Assembly (NCBI GenBank): GCA_031292035.1
Contig: JARLHX010000092.1
Coordinates: 196,135 to 260,134 of the forward strand
DNA from: Negativicutes bacterium
Lineage (GTDB): Bacteria; Bacillota_C; Negativicutes; Sporomusales_B; JARLHX01
DNA length: 64,000 bases
Reading direction: 5' to 3'
Shown: in pieces, positions 1 to 8,611 of the stretch
Layout of the letters: each line of letters opens with the position of its first letter
How positions within the stretch are numbered: the stretch's first letter is position 1
The notes under the pieces: model-generated
What the model saw: the letters and a program-made list of their open reading frames with translations, nothing else
Databases searched by the model: none
Told to the model about the DNA's origin: nothing
Made by a program: the position numbers and the translations under genes

Positions 1-684
1 CCGACAGCACCGAATGACTGGGGATTGAAAGCAGCCTACCAGGTCGACCTTGACTTTGGCGACCTTGATAATTATATTGCCCGAACTGAGAAGCGCATCG
101 AAACTGCCCACTATGTGGATCTGTTTAAAATGCTGATCAACGTCGACCAGGGGCCCCAGATGACGGCCCGGGAAGTCGTTGAAAAGCACGAAGAGAAGAT
201 GATGAACCTCGGTCCGGTGCTGGAGAATCTAAACCAGGAGCTCCACGCGCCATTTATCCGTCGGCTTTATGGCGTCATGTTCCGCGGTGGTCTGATACCG
301 CCTCCGCCGCCTGAGATGCAGTCACAGACACTGAAGGTCCAGTTTATTTCGATTCTCGCCCAGGCCCAGCAAATGGTGGCGTCTACATCGATCCAGCAGT
401 CACTCGGGTTTATTGGTTCGATGGCGCAGCTATTCCCTGAGGCCAAGTACACTGTCGATGCTGTTGAGACTGCGATTGAGTACATGACGTCAAATGGCAT
501 GCCGGCCAAGTGCATCAGGTCTAAAGATGAAATTCAGCAGCTCATCCAGCAGGAGCAGCAACAGCAGCAGCAAGCACAGCAGGCCCAGACTGCGATGGCC
601 ATGGCACAGGGAGCCAAGACCCTGTCTGACGCAAAGCTTGACCCGAACAACGCCCTGGGAGCAATCACCGGAGCACCTCAGTAA
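1..684 (+). CDS. Phage portal (head-tail connector) protein, C-terminal part
   Basis: The reading frame is open from base 1, so the gene begins left of the window and only about 227 C-terminal residues are seen. In podoviruses this protein forms the dodecameric ring through which DNA enters and leaves the capsid. The visible part is alpha-helical, with the typical late section of T7-type connectors (a segment around 'VDAVETAIEYMTSNGMPAK' followed by 'CIRSKDEI') and a glutamine-rich tail (QQEQQQQQQAQQAQ). Placement directly before a Bbp19-like protein, scaffold and capsid genes is the normal podoviral order. A TTG at 25 would be a false internal start. The family call is from recall of the family, not from a search. 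Confidence 0.78.
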   Translation, partial: PTAPNDWGLKAAYQVDLDFGDLDNYIARTEKRIETAHYVDLFKMLINVDQGPQMTAREVVEKHEEKMMNLGPVLENLNQELHAPFIRRLYGVMFRGGLIPPPPPEMQSQTLKVQFISILAQAQQMVASTSIQQSLGFIGSMAQLFPEAKYTVDAVETAIEYMTSNGMPAKCIRSKDEIQQLIQQEQQQQQQAQQAQTAMAMAQGAKTLSDAKLDPNNALGAITGAPQ

Positions 685-698
685 GGAGGTCCGCAGTA

Positions 699-1037
699 GT
701 GGATATGTTCGAAGAAGAACGATCGCAGCTTGAAGTGATGGATAAGCGCCGGCGTGACCGTGAGCTGGTCGATATACGTAATGTCATATCTAGCCCCTCA
801 GGCCGCCGGCTGCTATGGAGAATCTTGTCCGGCTGCCATCTCTATAGTAAATTGTTTAGTCCTGATCAGTTGGTGATGGCGTATAACACTGGCCGCCACG
901 CAGTGGGGATTGAGCTGCTGGCGGATCTCGATGAGGCCAAGCCTGGGATCTACCATCAGATGAGCCGAGAGGCAGTGTCTGATGCTAAATCTGAAATGAA
1001 AGGGAGGCAGGGTAATGAAGATCAAGGAGGCGGGTAA
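699..1037 (+). CDS. Bbp19-like phage protein
   Basis: 112 residues, GTG start with the ribosome site AAGGAGGT at 683-690. The sequence has the pattern of the small Bbp19 family found after portal genes in BPP-1-like podoviruses: a charged N-terminus (RRRDRELVDIRNV), then 'SPSGRRLLWRIL' and 'AYNTGRHAVGIELL'. The exact virion role of this family is not known to me; its position between portal and scaffold suggests a packaging or connector accessory. The stop overlaps the ATG of the next gene, so the two are probably translationally coupled. Confidence 0.68.
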   Translation: MDMFEEERSQLEVMDKRRRDRELVDIRNVISSPSGRRLLWRILSGCHLYSKLFSPDQLVMAYNTGRHAVGIELLADLDEAKPGIYHQMSREAVSDAKSEMKGRQGNEDQGGG

Positions 1038-1486
1038 TGTTCGAGTCTGACAAGACAGTCACATTCAGTGAGGAAGACTTGGTAAAGATGTGCCGTGAGT
1101 GGCAGGAGGTTTTACAGCTGGAGTTTTGGGAGGTAGCTGTAAGAATTGCGCGGGCACACGAGATGAAACTGGAAGGCCAGGCAGAGGTTACATGGGTGCT
1201 CCAAAAAGCATGCGCTAAGTTAACCATGCTTGATCCTGTCGACTATCCAGAGGGTCCTTTTAAGCAGGATATGGAGATTTCATTAGTTCATGAACTGCTT
1301 CACTTGCACTTTGCAGCTGTCGATAACTTTGAAACCAGTTCCCTCGAATGCAAGATGATGGAACGGGCGGTTGACCACATCGCCAAGGCACTAGTTAAAC
1401 TGAAGCGAAAAGCGGTACCGCATATGTCGGATTGTGCGGTCCACAACGAACCGGCGTATCCGAAAGGGCCGTGTGACTGTAGGTAA
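1037..1486 (+). CDS. Phage protein with a zincin-type HELLH motif
   Basis: 149 residues. The centre carries 'VHELLHLHF' (HExxH-type, two histidines and a glutamate) followed about 25 residues on by 'MMERAVDHI', which could supply a third metal-binding glutamate. This is the layout of a small zinc metallopeptidase-like fold; activity is an inference. The C-terminus is Cys-rich (CAVHNEPAY, CDCR). It starts inside the stop codon of the previous gene. In related phages such proteins lie in the head module and are annotated as hypothetical or putative metallopeptidase. It might act in head maturation or have lost activity. Confidence 0.55.
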   Translation: MFESDKTVTFSEEDLVKMCREWQEVLQLEFWEVAVRIARAHEMKLEGQAEVTWVLQKACAKLTMLDPVDYPEGPFKQDMEISLVHELLHLHFAAVDNFETSSLECKMMERAVDHIAKALVKLKRKAVPHMSDCAVHNEPAYPKGPCDCR

Positions 1487-1511
1487 TGAATAAAACTAAG
1501 GAGGAAAACCA

Positions 1512-1973
1512 TTGGAAAGGCATATTGGAGTTAAAATCATCCACGCTGAGCCGATGACGGCTGCCGAACGTAAAACTTATTTCCCGAACATCAAGCCGTC
1601 CACCGAGGAGGAAGATGGCTACAAGGTTGTTTATCCTGACGGCTACGAAAGCTGGTCCCCGAAGTCGGTCTTTGATGAGGCCTATCGGAAGACTGAGGCT
1701 ATGACATTCGGCCTGGCGGTGGAAGCCATGCGCAAAGGTTTGAAAGTTTCACGGGCGGGATGGAACGGCAAAGGGATGTGGGCCGTTCTACAAAAGGGAT
1801 ATCCCGATGGAATTCACATTAATAAAAATACGGCCGAAGCTACCGGAATGCCGGAAGGTACGCTAATGAAGTTTCGAGCGTATTTTATGCTCTTCACGGC
1901 CCAGGGCGATTTCGCGCATTGGGTTCCTAGTGGAAGCGATATCTTGGCCGAAGACTGGGAGATCGTTGAATAA
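1512..1973 (+). CDS. Tad2 (DUF2829)-domain protein with an N-terminal phage domain
   Basis: 153 residues, TTG start after AAGGAGG (1499-1505). Residues about 1-62 form a small phage domain ('KIIHAEPMTAAE', 'PDGYESWSPKSVFDEAYR') that I recall as a stand-alone short phage protein. Residues about 63-153 match DUF2829: 'MTFGLAVEAMRKGLKVSRAGWNG' is interrupted in the usual way and the end is 'HWVPSGSDILAEDWEIVE'. DUF2829 is the Tad2 family, shown for some phage members to bind the Thoeris signal 1''-3' gcADPR and so block that defence. Whether this fused, virion-module copy does so is inference. It sits between the zincin-motif gene and the scaffold gene. Confidence 0.8.
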   Translation: MERHIGVKIIHAEPMTAAERKTYFPNIKPSTEEEDGYKVVYPDGYESWSPKSVFDEAYRKTEAMTFGLAVEAMRKGLKVSRAGWNGKGMWAVLQKGYPDGIHINKNTAEATGMPEGTLMKFRAYFMLFTAQGDFAHWVPSGSDILAEDWEIVE

Positions 1974-1994
1974 AAAAATAAGGAGTTGTTTTTC

Positions 1995-2720
1995 ATGGAG
2001 AGCGATAAGGCTCTTTTTTCTTTGGACTTACAGCTTTTTTCGGAGCCACCGGCGACACCGCCGGCCTCCTCGGCAGCCCCGGCGCCAGCTGCTACACCTC
2101 CGGCAGCTCCAGCGCCGGCGGCCGCTGCCGTACCACCCGCTGCAGCACCTACGGCAACACCGCCCGCAGCGGCTACTCCACCGGCTGAGCCGGAGATTAA
2201 CCACGGCTTACTTGGAGGAAACGAACCACCCGCACCAACGCCACCCGCTGACCCGACTCCACCCGCAGATCCGATCCCGTATGCAGACTTCACATTGCCT
2301 GATGGGGTTCAAATTGACCCGGCAGCTCTTGACGAGTTCAAGGCGCTCGGTCAAAAATTCAACCTCAATCAGGAGTCAGCCCAAGAGCTGATCAATCTGC
2401 AGACAAAGTTTGCCCTCGCCCAACAGGAAAAGATGATCAATGATTTCAAGGAGACTGTCGTCGGCTGGGAGCAGAAAACTGTTGCCGCTCTCGGCAGCAC
2501 CGCGAAAGAACAGCTTGCCGTTGCGGCCAAGGGGTACAAGGAGTATGCGAGTCCCGAGCTTCAGAAAACGCTTGGGGAGTTTGGTCTGAACAATAAACAA
2601 GAGGTGGTCGAGCATTTTATTAAGCTCGGCAAGATGGTCCAGGAAGCGCCTTTCGTCCCGGGAAGTGATAATCCCGAACCGCCCAAACAGACTAACTGGT
2701 TTCCAAACTCTAAAAAATAA
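1995..2720 (+). CDS. Capsid scaffolding protein
   Basis: 241 residues. I take ATG 1995, nine bases after AAGGAG (1980-1985); a TTG at 1986 abuts the ribosome site and is unlikely. The first half is an extended Pro/Ala/Thr-rich region; the second half is helical and charged (residues about 110-200, 'FKALGQKFNLNQESAQELINLQ'). Low-complexity start, helical end, and position immediately before the major capsid gene are typical of podoviral scaffolds, which assemble the procapsid and then leave. The early 'LFSLDLQLF' resembles the opening of many Firmicute phage scaffold proteins. Confidence 0.78.
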   Translation: MESDKALFSLDLQLFSEPPATPPASSAAPAPAATPPAAPAPAAAAVPPAAAPTATPPAAATPPAEPEINHGLLGGNEPPAPTPPADPTPPADPIPYADFTLPDGVQIDPAALDEFKALGQKFNLNQESAQELINLQTKFALAQQEKMINDFKETVVGWEQKTVAALGSTAKEQLAVAAKGYKEYASPELQKTLGEFGLNNKQEVVEHFIKLGKMVQEAPFVPGSDNPEPPKQTNWFPNSKK

Positions 2721-2733
2721 GGAGATGATCTAA

Positions 2734-3735
2734 TTGGCTACTGCTGGTTACGCAACCCTTTCCGACCTGGCTAAGTTTGAGAACTGGGATGAACCCGTCT
2801 CTCAAATCATAGAAATGCAGACCCAGGTCAACAAAATCCTCCAGGACATGATCTTTGGCCCGGCCACTGACGGCGGAATGCTTGAGACGGTTGTCCGTAC
2901 CGCTCTGCCGAGCGTGGCATTCCGGATGCTGAATAAAGGCATCCAGCCGGATAAGTCCGGTACCAAGAACCAGACCTTCACCACTGGCGCACTAGAAGCC
3001 CTTGCCAAGGTTGACGAGAAGCTGCTGGAGAAAAACGGCGGCATCGGATCCGAGCGGGCCGATAAGTGGCGGCTGGGTGAGAACGCAGCCTATCTCCAGG
3101 CAATGAACAATAAAGTGGCCACCACGCTGTTCTACGGCGATGAGCGCACCAACCCGGCAGGCTTTACCGGACTTGGTGCGTATCTTTATTCCCTCAACTC
3201 GGCCAAGTGCGCTGCCTATCAGCAGATCATCGACGCCGGCGGTACCGGGAATAACCTCACGTCCATGTGGTTCGTGTGGTGGGATCAGACCACGGTTCAT
3301 GGCTTCTTCCCTGAAGGTACCACTGGTGGCTGGAAGTACCGCGACAATGGCCGCGTAAAAGCTTACGACGGGCAAACTCCCGCCGGAGAGTTCTACGCCT
3401 ATGAATCTCAGTACAACTGGGATCTGGGCCTGGCCGTCCGCGATTATCGGTATGTCGTGCGTATCGCCAACATCGACATGACCAACACCACCATCATGAG
3501 CGGTTTACTGAACTTCATGATGGACGCTTACGCTCAAATCTGGGATCCCGAGTTTGGCAAGGGCGCGATCTATGGTAACCGTAAGTTGTTGGGCGCACTG
3601 AACAAGCAGGCACAGGTCAGCACCAACCGTGCCATCGACATCGCCATCATTGACGGCAAGCCTGTTACCTCGTTCTGGGGCGTTCCGGTTCGCCGTGTTG
3701 ACGCCATCCTGTCCACCGAATCCCAGATCGTATAA
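2734..3735 (+). CDS. Major capsid protein (BPP-1/GP7-like)
   Basis: 333 residues, TTG start with AAGGAGAT at 2719-2726. The sequence follows the podoviral GP7-like coat family of Bordetella phage BPP-1: 'YATLSDLAK' at the start, 'TALPSVAFRMLNKGIQP', 'FYGDERTNPAGFTGL', 'SMWFVWWDQTTVHGFFPEG' and 'RDYRYVVRIANIDMTN'. These form the HK97-related shell lattice. The gene lies between scaffold and the cement protein, as in that phage group. Length is normal for the family. I am confident of the role; the closest relative cannot be determined here. Confidence 0.9.
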   Translation: MATAGYATLSDLAKFENWDEPVSQIIEMQTQVNKILQDMIFGPATDGGMLETVVRTALPSVAFRMLNKGIQPDKSGTKNQTFTTGALEALAKVDEKLLEKNGGIGSERADKWRLGENAAYLQAMNNKVATTLFYGDERTNPAGFTGLGAYLYSLNSAKCAAYQQIIDAGGTGNNLTSMWFVWWDQTTVHGFFPEGTTGGWKYRDNGRVKAYDGQTPAGEFYAYESQYNWDLGLAVRDYRYVVRIANIDMTNTTIMSGLLNFMMDAYAQIWDPEFGKGAIYGNRKLLGALNKQAQVSTNRAIDIAIIDGKPVTSFWGVPVRRVDAILSTESQIV

Positions 3736-3751
3736 GAAAGGAGAAAAGCCA

Positions 3752-4153
3752 ATGTTAATTGATGATCTCAACAACTTCAAAGTTTCCGCTGCCTCCCCGT
3801 TTGCCGTGGCCGCCGCGGCGGTCACCACGGACGCCATGGACCTCGGTACCGGTGGCATGGCCTATGACTCGCTGTACCTGACCGTTGCGCTCTCCGTTGC
3901 TTTCTCGGCTGGCAACATGACTACCGTTAAATTGCAGACGGCCACTGACTCCGCGTTCACGACTCCGATCGACATCGAGACGTACAACATCCCGGCCGCC
4001 ATCGACCAGACCAAACCTGCTTTGCTTGTCCAGCAGAACCTTCCGGTGGGTATTGGCCTGCTTCGGTATGTGCGCCTGGTGCTGACTCCTACAGGGGCCG
4101 GTGCTGGCGCGTCCATCTACGCAATGCTGACCACTGACACTCCGGTGCGATAA
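3752..4153 (+). CDS. Bbp16-like capsid cement (decoration) protein
   Basis: 133 residues from ATG 3752, preceded by AAAGGAG (3737-3743). An upstream in-frame extension overlaps the capsid gene and is not the start. The protein is beta-rich and small: 'MLIDDLNNFKVSAASPFAV', then 'TTDAMDLGTGGMAY', 'GNMTTVKLQTATDSAF' and 'LRYVRLVLTPTGAGAGASIYA'. This is the pattern of Bbp16-family proteins, which clamp capsomers on the outside of BPP-1-like heads. It directly follows the major capsid gene, as expected. Confidence 0.78.
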   Translation: MLIDDLNNFKVSAASPFAVAAAAVTTDAMDLGTGGMAYDSLYLTVALSVAFSAGNMTTVKLQTATDSAFTTPIDIETYNIPAAIDQTKPALLVQQNLPVGIGLLRYVRLVLTPTGAGAGASIYAMLTTDTPVR

Positions 4154-4154
4154 G

Positions 4155-4472
4155 ATGAAACGATGCGCGGCTGAACGCGCCTGCATTCATCGTGACCGGT
4201 TCTATGAACGGGACGAAGAACTGATTATCGGGGACAAGGACGAGGTCCCCGAGCATTTCGTCTTCGTTGCCAATGTGAAGGAAGAGGACCTGCCGGCGCC
4301 GGAAGTGCCGATGCTAAGTCCCGATCCAATTAAGATTCCGCCGGGTGATCCTTTGGGTAAGTCCACGGATAAGGCCGCCGATAAACCCAAGGATAAAGCC
4401 AAGGCCAAGACCAAACCCGCCGAGGAAGATCCCCCTGCAGGACCGCCGGCGCCGGAAGTGCCGACAGCTTAA
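4155..4472 (+). CDS. Lys/Pro-rich hypothetical phage protein
   Basis: 105 residues starting one base after the cement gene stop. The N-terminal 45 residues are folded-looking and charged ('RDRFYERDEELIIGDKDEVPEHF'), reminiscent of short phage head-module proteins. The rest is low-complexity and disordered, rich in Lys, Pro, Ala and Asp, with a 'DKAADKPKDKAKAKTK' stretch. I do not recognise a family. Its place in the late operon between cement and tail adaptor suggests a small virion or assembly component. Confidence 0.6.
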   Translation: MKRCAAERACIHRDRFYERDEELIIGDKDEVPEHFVFVANVKEEDLPAPEVPMLSPDPIKIPPGDPLGKSTDKAADKPKDKAKAKTKPAEEDPPAGPPAPEVPTA

Positions 4473-4490
4473 CGACCAAAGAAGTAATGT

Positions 4491-4516
4491 GGAGGACCGG
4501 GGAAACTCGGTCCTCC
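4491..4516 (+). other. Strong hairpin between head and tail genes
   Basis: Perfect 9-bp stem, GGAGGACCG / CGGTCCTCC, with an eight-base loop (GGGAAACT). There is no T-run after it, so it is not a standard terminator. It lies between the 4472 stop and the ribosome site (AGGAGG, 4522-4527) of the tail adaptor gene. Its 3' arm ends in CCTCC, which could also pair with a Shine-Dalgarno sequence. It may be an mRNA stability or processing element that sets head versus tail protein levels. Confidence 0.6.
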
Positions 4517-4534
4517 AACATAGGAGGAGTCAAA

Positions 4535-5188
4535 ATGCCTCTAGCTGCTATAGATCAAACTGAAATCTGTAATCTTGCGCTCCTGCGTCTTTCTGTTCGC
4601 CGTATTAGCGCTATTGATGATGGATCAAAGCAAGCCCTGGCGCTGAGTGACGCGTGGGACGTCTGTCTACGGTCAGCTCTTCGTGATAACAACTGGAATT
4701 TTGCTCAGAAAATTATTCCCCTGGACCTAATCGCTAATGAAACGGCGCTGGGTTGGGATTATCTATATGCTTATCCGCCGGATTGTTTGTTTGTCCGGGA
4801 GATTTGCGATGTGAACACAATAGGAAGCAACCAAAAAGCCTACGAATGGGAAAAGATGCTTTCGCCTGTTTCTTCGGTACCCGCTATTGCCACCAATCTT
4901 GACAGCGCTTATGCCCGTTATACTGTTTACCTGACCGATGTAACTAAGTGGGATCCTACCTTCTGCGATTGCTTTGCCTGGAAGCTGGCAGCAGAATGTG
5001 CCCATTCCCTTGCTGGCAGTCTGGATATTGCTGCCCGTTGTGCCCAGGCATACACGCAAGCTTCTGCCATGGCACAGACTGATAATGCGGTTGAAGGACA
5101 CAAAGAGGAAGAAAAGTACAGCCCGTACATCGGATGCAGGGGTAGCGATCTCCGCTATATTCGAGACAGCCAGGAGGATGATCGCTAA
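4535..5188 (+). CDS. Tail tubular protein A-like adaptor
   Basis: 217 residues from ATG 4535, preceded by AGGAGG (4522-4527). The helical start 'DQTEICNLALLRLSVRRIS' and 'LSDAWDVCLRSALRDNNWNFA' match the gp11/tail tubular protein A type adaptors of podoviruses, in which an 'N.AL..LG' helix is followed by 'R..LL....W.FA'. These form a ring joining portal and tail nozzle. The gene overlaps the next one at TAATG, as adaptor and nozzle genes often do. Longer in-frame starts would run through the hairpin at 4491-4516 and are unlikely. Confidence 0.75.
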   Translation: MPLAAIDQTEICNLALLRLSVRRISAIDDGSKQALALSDAWDVCLRSALRDNNWNFAQKIIPLDLIANETALGWDYLYAYPPDCLFVREICDVNTIGSNQKAYEWEKMLSPVSSVPAIATNLDSAYARYTVYLTDVTKWDPTFCDCFAWKLAAECAHSLAGSLDIAARCAQAYTQASAMAQTDNAVEGHKEEEKYSPYIGCRGSDLRYIRDSQEDDR

Positions 5189-7488
5189 TGGCTGATCAGA
5201 AAACCTATTTAATGCAGCCGACTTTCGGTGGCGGCGAGTTTGATCCGCATCTTTGGTTCCGGCTTGATCTTCAGAAATACGCGACAGGTCTTCGTACCTG
5301 CCGCAATTTTTATATACATAAGCACGGTTCGGCCTCGACCAGGCCAGGTCAGCAGTTCGTGAATGCGGCCAAATTCGGCGCGACACGCTGCCGACTGATG
5401 CCGTTTATATTTAGCGACAAGCAAGCCTACGTCCTTGAAATCGGCGTGGGCTATATCCGTTTCTACACTAATGATGCTCTCATTGTAAATGGGGGATCAC
5501 CGGTTGAAGTGACAACCCCTTACCAGGAAGCTGACCTTCGTTTCATCGACATCACCCAATCAGCTGATACGTTGTATATAGCTTGTGCCGGATATCCGCC
5601 GCAGGTTTTAACAAGGATTACGCCCACTAACTGGACGTTTGCTGCCTACACGTATCACGACGGTCCTTTCCTGAAGGCTAACACCGACAGCGCATTCACC
5701 ATTACGCCGTCCGGGGTAACAGGTTCGGTGACGCTGACGGCGACCAAGGCGCTTTTTCAGGCTGGTCATGTCGGCGCGCTGTTCCGTTTGGATCAAGACG
5801 TGCAGGGTCAATCAATCGCCCGACAGTCTTTTGCCGCGGTTGGTGCTTCTTCAGGGCTAATATGTGGAGCGAATTGGTATCTGGTTACTCACGGTACCTG
5901 GACTGGTACCATCGCTATTGAGCGCAGCTATGATAACGGCGTTACCTGGGAGCAGGTTCGTGCGTTCAGTGCCACCGGTGATATGAATCATAATGTCTAT
6001 GGATCCGAATCGGTCCAGTGCCAAGTCCGGATGCATGTCACGTCGTATACCTCGGGGCCGGTGGTGGCCGACTTGTCGACCGATCCCTTCGTACAGTCCG
6101 GTGTGGCAAAAATTTCTGCTGTTGCCGATACCATGCATGCGACGGCCACTGTTCAGTCTGCCCTGGGACTTGGCAGCACCATTGCCACTGATAACTGGTA
6201 TGAGGGTGCATGGTCTAACGTACAGGGCTGGCCAGGAACTACCGCTTTTTGGTTTGATCGGCTCACCTGGGCGGGATCTTTGAATAATCCTCACGGGTTC
6301 TGGTGCTCACAGCCGGCTGACTACCCGAACTTTCTTGCACATCTGACGGAAGAGGCTTCAGATGGAATCGCCGATAACCTCACGGCTCGGCGCATGGATG
6401 CGATTAAATCGCTGACGCCTTTCAGGTCAATTCTTGTGGCGTTAACCGGAGACGGTGAGTTTTCTATTGCGTCAACGAACAACGCCGGCGCCACGCCGTC
6501 AACGACAGCAGCCCGGGCCGAAGGGTACCGGGGCAGCGCCGACGTTAAACCAATTACAATCGGCAACCGAATCGTTTATGTCCAGTCGATGGGTAGCACG
6601 GTGCGAGATTTGGCGTATGACCTTTACACTGATAGCTATACCGGTGATGACCTGTCGATTTATTCTCAGCACCTTGTTAAAGACAACAATATTGTTGAAA
6701 TGGCATATCAGCAGGAGCCAGATTCGATCATCTGGGCGCCGCGAACAGATGGCGTGCTGCTGTCATGTACCTATTTAAAAGAACAAGAGATGCTCGCCTG
6801 GGCACACCATGACACGCAGGGTATTTATGAGTCTGTCTGCACTGTCCCTGGTGCAGGTTATAACGAAGTATGGTTTGCCGTCCAGCGGTCGATCAACGGC
6901 AGCACCGTGCGGTATATTGAGCGCATGGTGAAGCGTCTGCCGACTACTAATCCGGCAGATCAGTTCTGTGTGGATGCGGGGCTGCAGTATAACGGCGCAC
7001 CGGCGACTGTTATCTCGGGCCTCGGCCATCTCGAAGGCGCGATTGTAAAAGTAGTCGGCGACGGAAACGTATATCCGGATGCTGTAGTACACGGTGGCTC
7101 GATCACGATTGATCCTGCAGCGTCCAAGGTTACTGTCGGACTTGGCTATCAGTGCCAGCTTGAGACGCTTAATCTAGAGGTTCCAAACGCAGTCAAGGGC
7201 ACGAGCCAGGGGCAAAGCCTTAAAATAGGCAGCCTGGTCATGCGCCTATTGAACTCACGCGGCGGTAAGATCGGCCAAGATTCCAGTAATCTACAGGAAT
7301 GGGATGAGAGATATGGCTCGGACCTAATGGGGCAAGCGCTAGCGCTCTATTCCGGCGATGTAATTGTTAAGGGTGGATTCGACTATGCCGAAGGTGGGCG
7401 AGTATTCTTCCAGCAGGATGATCCGATGCCTGTGACCATACTCGCGTTTATTCCCGGTGTCACTGTCGGCGGCTTGGGGGCATCGTAG
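5188..7488 (+). CDS. Tail nozzle / tubular protein B-like protein
   Basis: 766 residues, ATG overlapping the previous stop. The start has the hallmark of the widespread podoviral nozzle family: 'QPTFGGGEFDPHLWFRLDLQKY', here split by insertions of normal size, then 'GLRTCRNFYIHKHGSASTRPG'. The rest is beta-rich, with repeated blade-like segments such as 'IVYVQSMGSTVRDLAYDL' and 'NRIVYV'. In relatives it forms the hexameric tail tube end that contacts the fibres. It overlaps the following GTG by one base. No frameshift is seen. Confidence 0.75.
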   Translation: MADQKTYLMQPTFGGGEFDPHLWFRLDLQKYATGLRTCRNFYIHKHGSASTRPGQQFVNAAKFGATRCRLMPFIFSDKQAYVLEIGVGYIRFYTNDALIVNGGSPVEVTTPYQEADLRFIDITQSADTLYIACAGYPPQVLTRITPTNWTFAAYTYHDGPFLKANTDSAFTITPSGVTGSVTLTATKALFQAGHVGALFRLDQDVQGQSIARQSFAAVGASSGLICGANWYLVTHGTWTGTIAIERSYDNGVTWEQVRAFSATGDMNHNVYGSESVQCQVRMHVTSYTSGPVVADLSTDPFVQSGVAKISAVADTMHATATVQSALGLGSTIATDNWYEGAWSNVQGWPGTTAFWFDRLTWAGSLNNPHGFWCSQPADYPNFLAHLTEEASDGIADNLTARRMDAIKSLTPFRSILVALTGDGEFSIASTNNAGATPSTTAARAEGYRGSADVKPITIGNRIVYVQSMGSTVRDLAYDLYTDSYTGDDLSIYSQHLVKDNNIVEMAYQQEPDSIIWAPRTDGVLLSCTYLKEQEMLAWAHHDTQGIYESVCTVPGAGYNEVWFAVQRSINGSTVRYIERMVKRLPTTNPADQFCVDAGLQYNGAPATVISGLGHLEGAIVKVVGDGNVYPDAVVHGGSITIDPAASKVTVGLGYQCQLETLNLEVPNAVKGTSQGQSLKIGSLVMRLLNSRGGKIGQDSSNLQEWDERYGSDLMGQALALYSGDVIVKGGFDYAEGGRVFFQQDDPMPVTILAFIPGVTVGGLGAS

Positions 7489-7949
7489 TGGTTAAGATTC
7501 GAGGATATAAGCCGGGAGATATGCGGCACATTGCTGCCAATATAAGACCGATAGACGCGAAAGAAGCCTGGTGCCTGACAGGAAAAGAACCACTTGAGGC
7601 GATAGCCGAATCTATTCAGCGTTCAGATACAATCCGGATCGCTGAATATAACGGTGAACCTGTCGCGATCTTCGGTATTGGCCGAAAAGACCTGCTTTCT
7701 GGCGAGGGTATCATATGGCTGGTCGGTACCACGAATTTCAAGTTGATGAGGAAGACCTTCCTTCAGATAAGCAAAGAAACAATAAGCTTCTTGCTTACGT
7801 TTTATCCGGTAGCCGTTAATTACGTTCTCGCTGAGAACAAGGGTACAATCAAATGGCTCAAGTGGTGCGGCGCCGAGATAGGCGATTCGGAACCTTACGG
7901 TACCGGTCGCGAAATGTTTCGTAAGTTGACTTTAAGGAGGGATGCCTAA
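7488..7949 (+). CDS. T7 gp13-like internal virion protein (GNAT fold)
   Basis: 153 residues, GTG start within the previous stop (TAGTGG). The fold looks like a GNAT acetyltransferase: 'AWCLTGKEPLEAIAESI', 'AEYNGEPVAIFGIGR', 'IIWLVGTTNFKLMRKTFLQ', then 'TIKWLKWCGAEIGDSEPYG'. This is the phage DUF2833/gp13 type, in which the acetyltransferase fold appears to serve virion assembly and may have no enzymatic role. It sits between nozzle and internal proteins exactly as in T7-like gene orders. Confidence 0.72.
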   Translation: MVKIRGYKPGDMRHIAANIRPIDAKEAWCLTGKEPLEAIAESIQRSDTIRIAEYNGEPVAIFGIGRKDLLSGEGIIWLVGTTNFKLMRKTFLQISKETISFLLTFYPVAVNYVLAENKGTIKWLKWCGAEIGDSEPYGTGREMFRKLTLRRDA

Positions 7950-8599
7950 TGTGTACAGCAGCTGCAGGCGCAGGATTACAGGCGTTTGGCGCTCTCTATG
8001 GAGGGCTCGCGGCCCGCTCTCAGCAAAACGCAATGGCAAACTATTATCAGTACCAGGCGGGGGCGGTTAAGACCCAGGCGGATCTTGCATCGAACAACAT
8101 CGAGCAGACTGCCGGGATGCAGATATCCCACTTGGCCGATCAGGGGCGACAGGTGCTTGGAGCACAGCGCGTCGGTATGGGCGCCAACGGCATTTCCTCT
8201 GATAGCTTCAGTTATCAGCAGGTCCAGGATACCACCGTGGCCCAGAATAAGCTCGACCAGTTGGCCGTGGCCTACAATGCCGACACAAAATCCTGGGGTA
8301 TCGAGAACAACGCGAACATCGAAGCTGCTGGCTATGAATCTGCAGCGTCTAACGCAAGAAAAGCCGGAAACATGGCGCTCGTGGGCGGCCTGCTGAACGG
8401 TGCTGCTCAGTTCTCGGACACCTGGGCAAAGTGGCAGCAGACATCCCAGGGACAGACGCCGGCGACCATCCCACAGACAACTAATCCGATGAAGGTCGGC
8501 GGTGCTAACGGGAAATTTACCTTTACCCCTGACACGTCGCAGTGGGATAATCTGTGGAAGAAGCCCTATCAAATGCGTAGCATCTACGGAGGACAATAG
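7949..8599 (+). CDS. T7 gp14-like internal virion protein
   Basis: 216 residues, ATG overlapping the previous stop (TAATG). Starts 'MCTAAAGAGLQAFGALYGG', followed by a long Gln/Ala-rich helix with 'QQNAMANYYQYQAGA' and 'IEQTAGMQISHLADQGRQVLGAQRVGMGANGI' in two parts. These are typical of podoviral internal core protein gp14, which is ejected into the outer membrane ahead of DNA. The C-terminal 50 residues are loop-rich. Neighbours (gp13-like before, large internal proteins after) support the call. Confidence 0.74.
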   Translation: MCTAAAGAGLQAFGALYGGLAARSQQNAMANYYQYQAGAVKTQADLASNNIEQTAGMQISHLADQGRQVLGAQRVGMGANGISSDSFSYQQVQDTTVAQNKLDQLAVAYNADTKSWGIENNANIEAAGYESAASNARKAGNMALVGGLLNGAAQFSDTWAKWQQTSQGQTPATIPQTTNPMKVGGANGKFTFTPDTSQWDNLWKKPYQMRSIYGGQ

Positions 8600-8611
8600 G
8601 AGGTGAAATAG

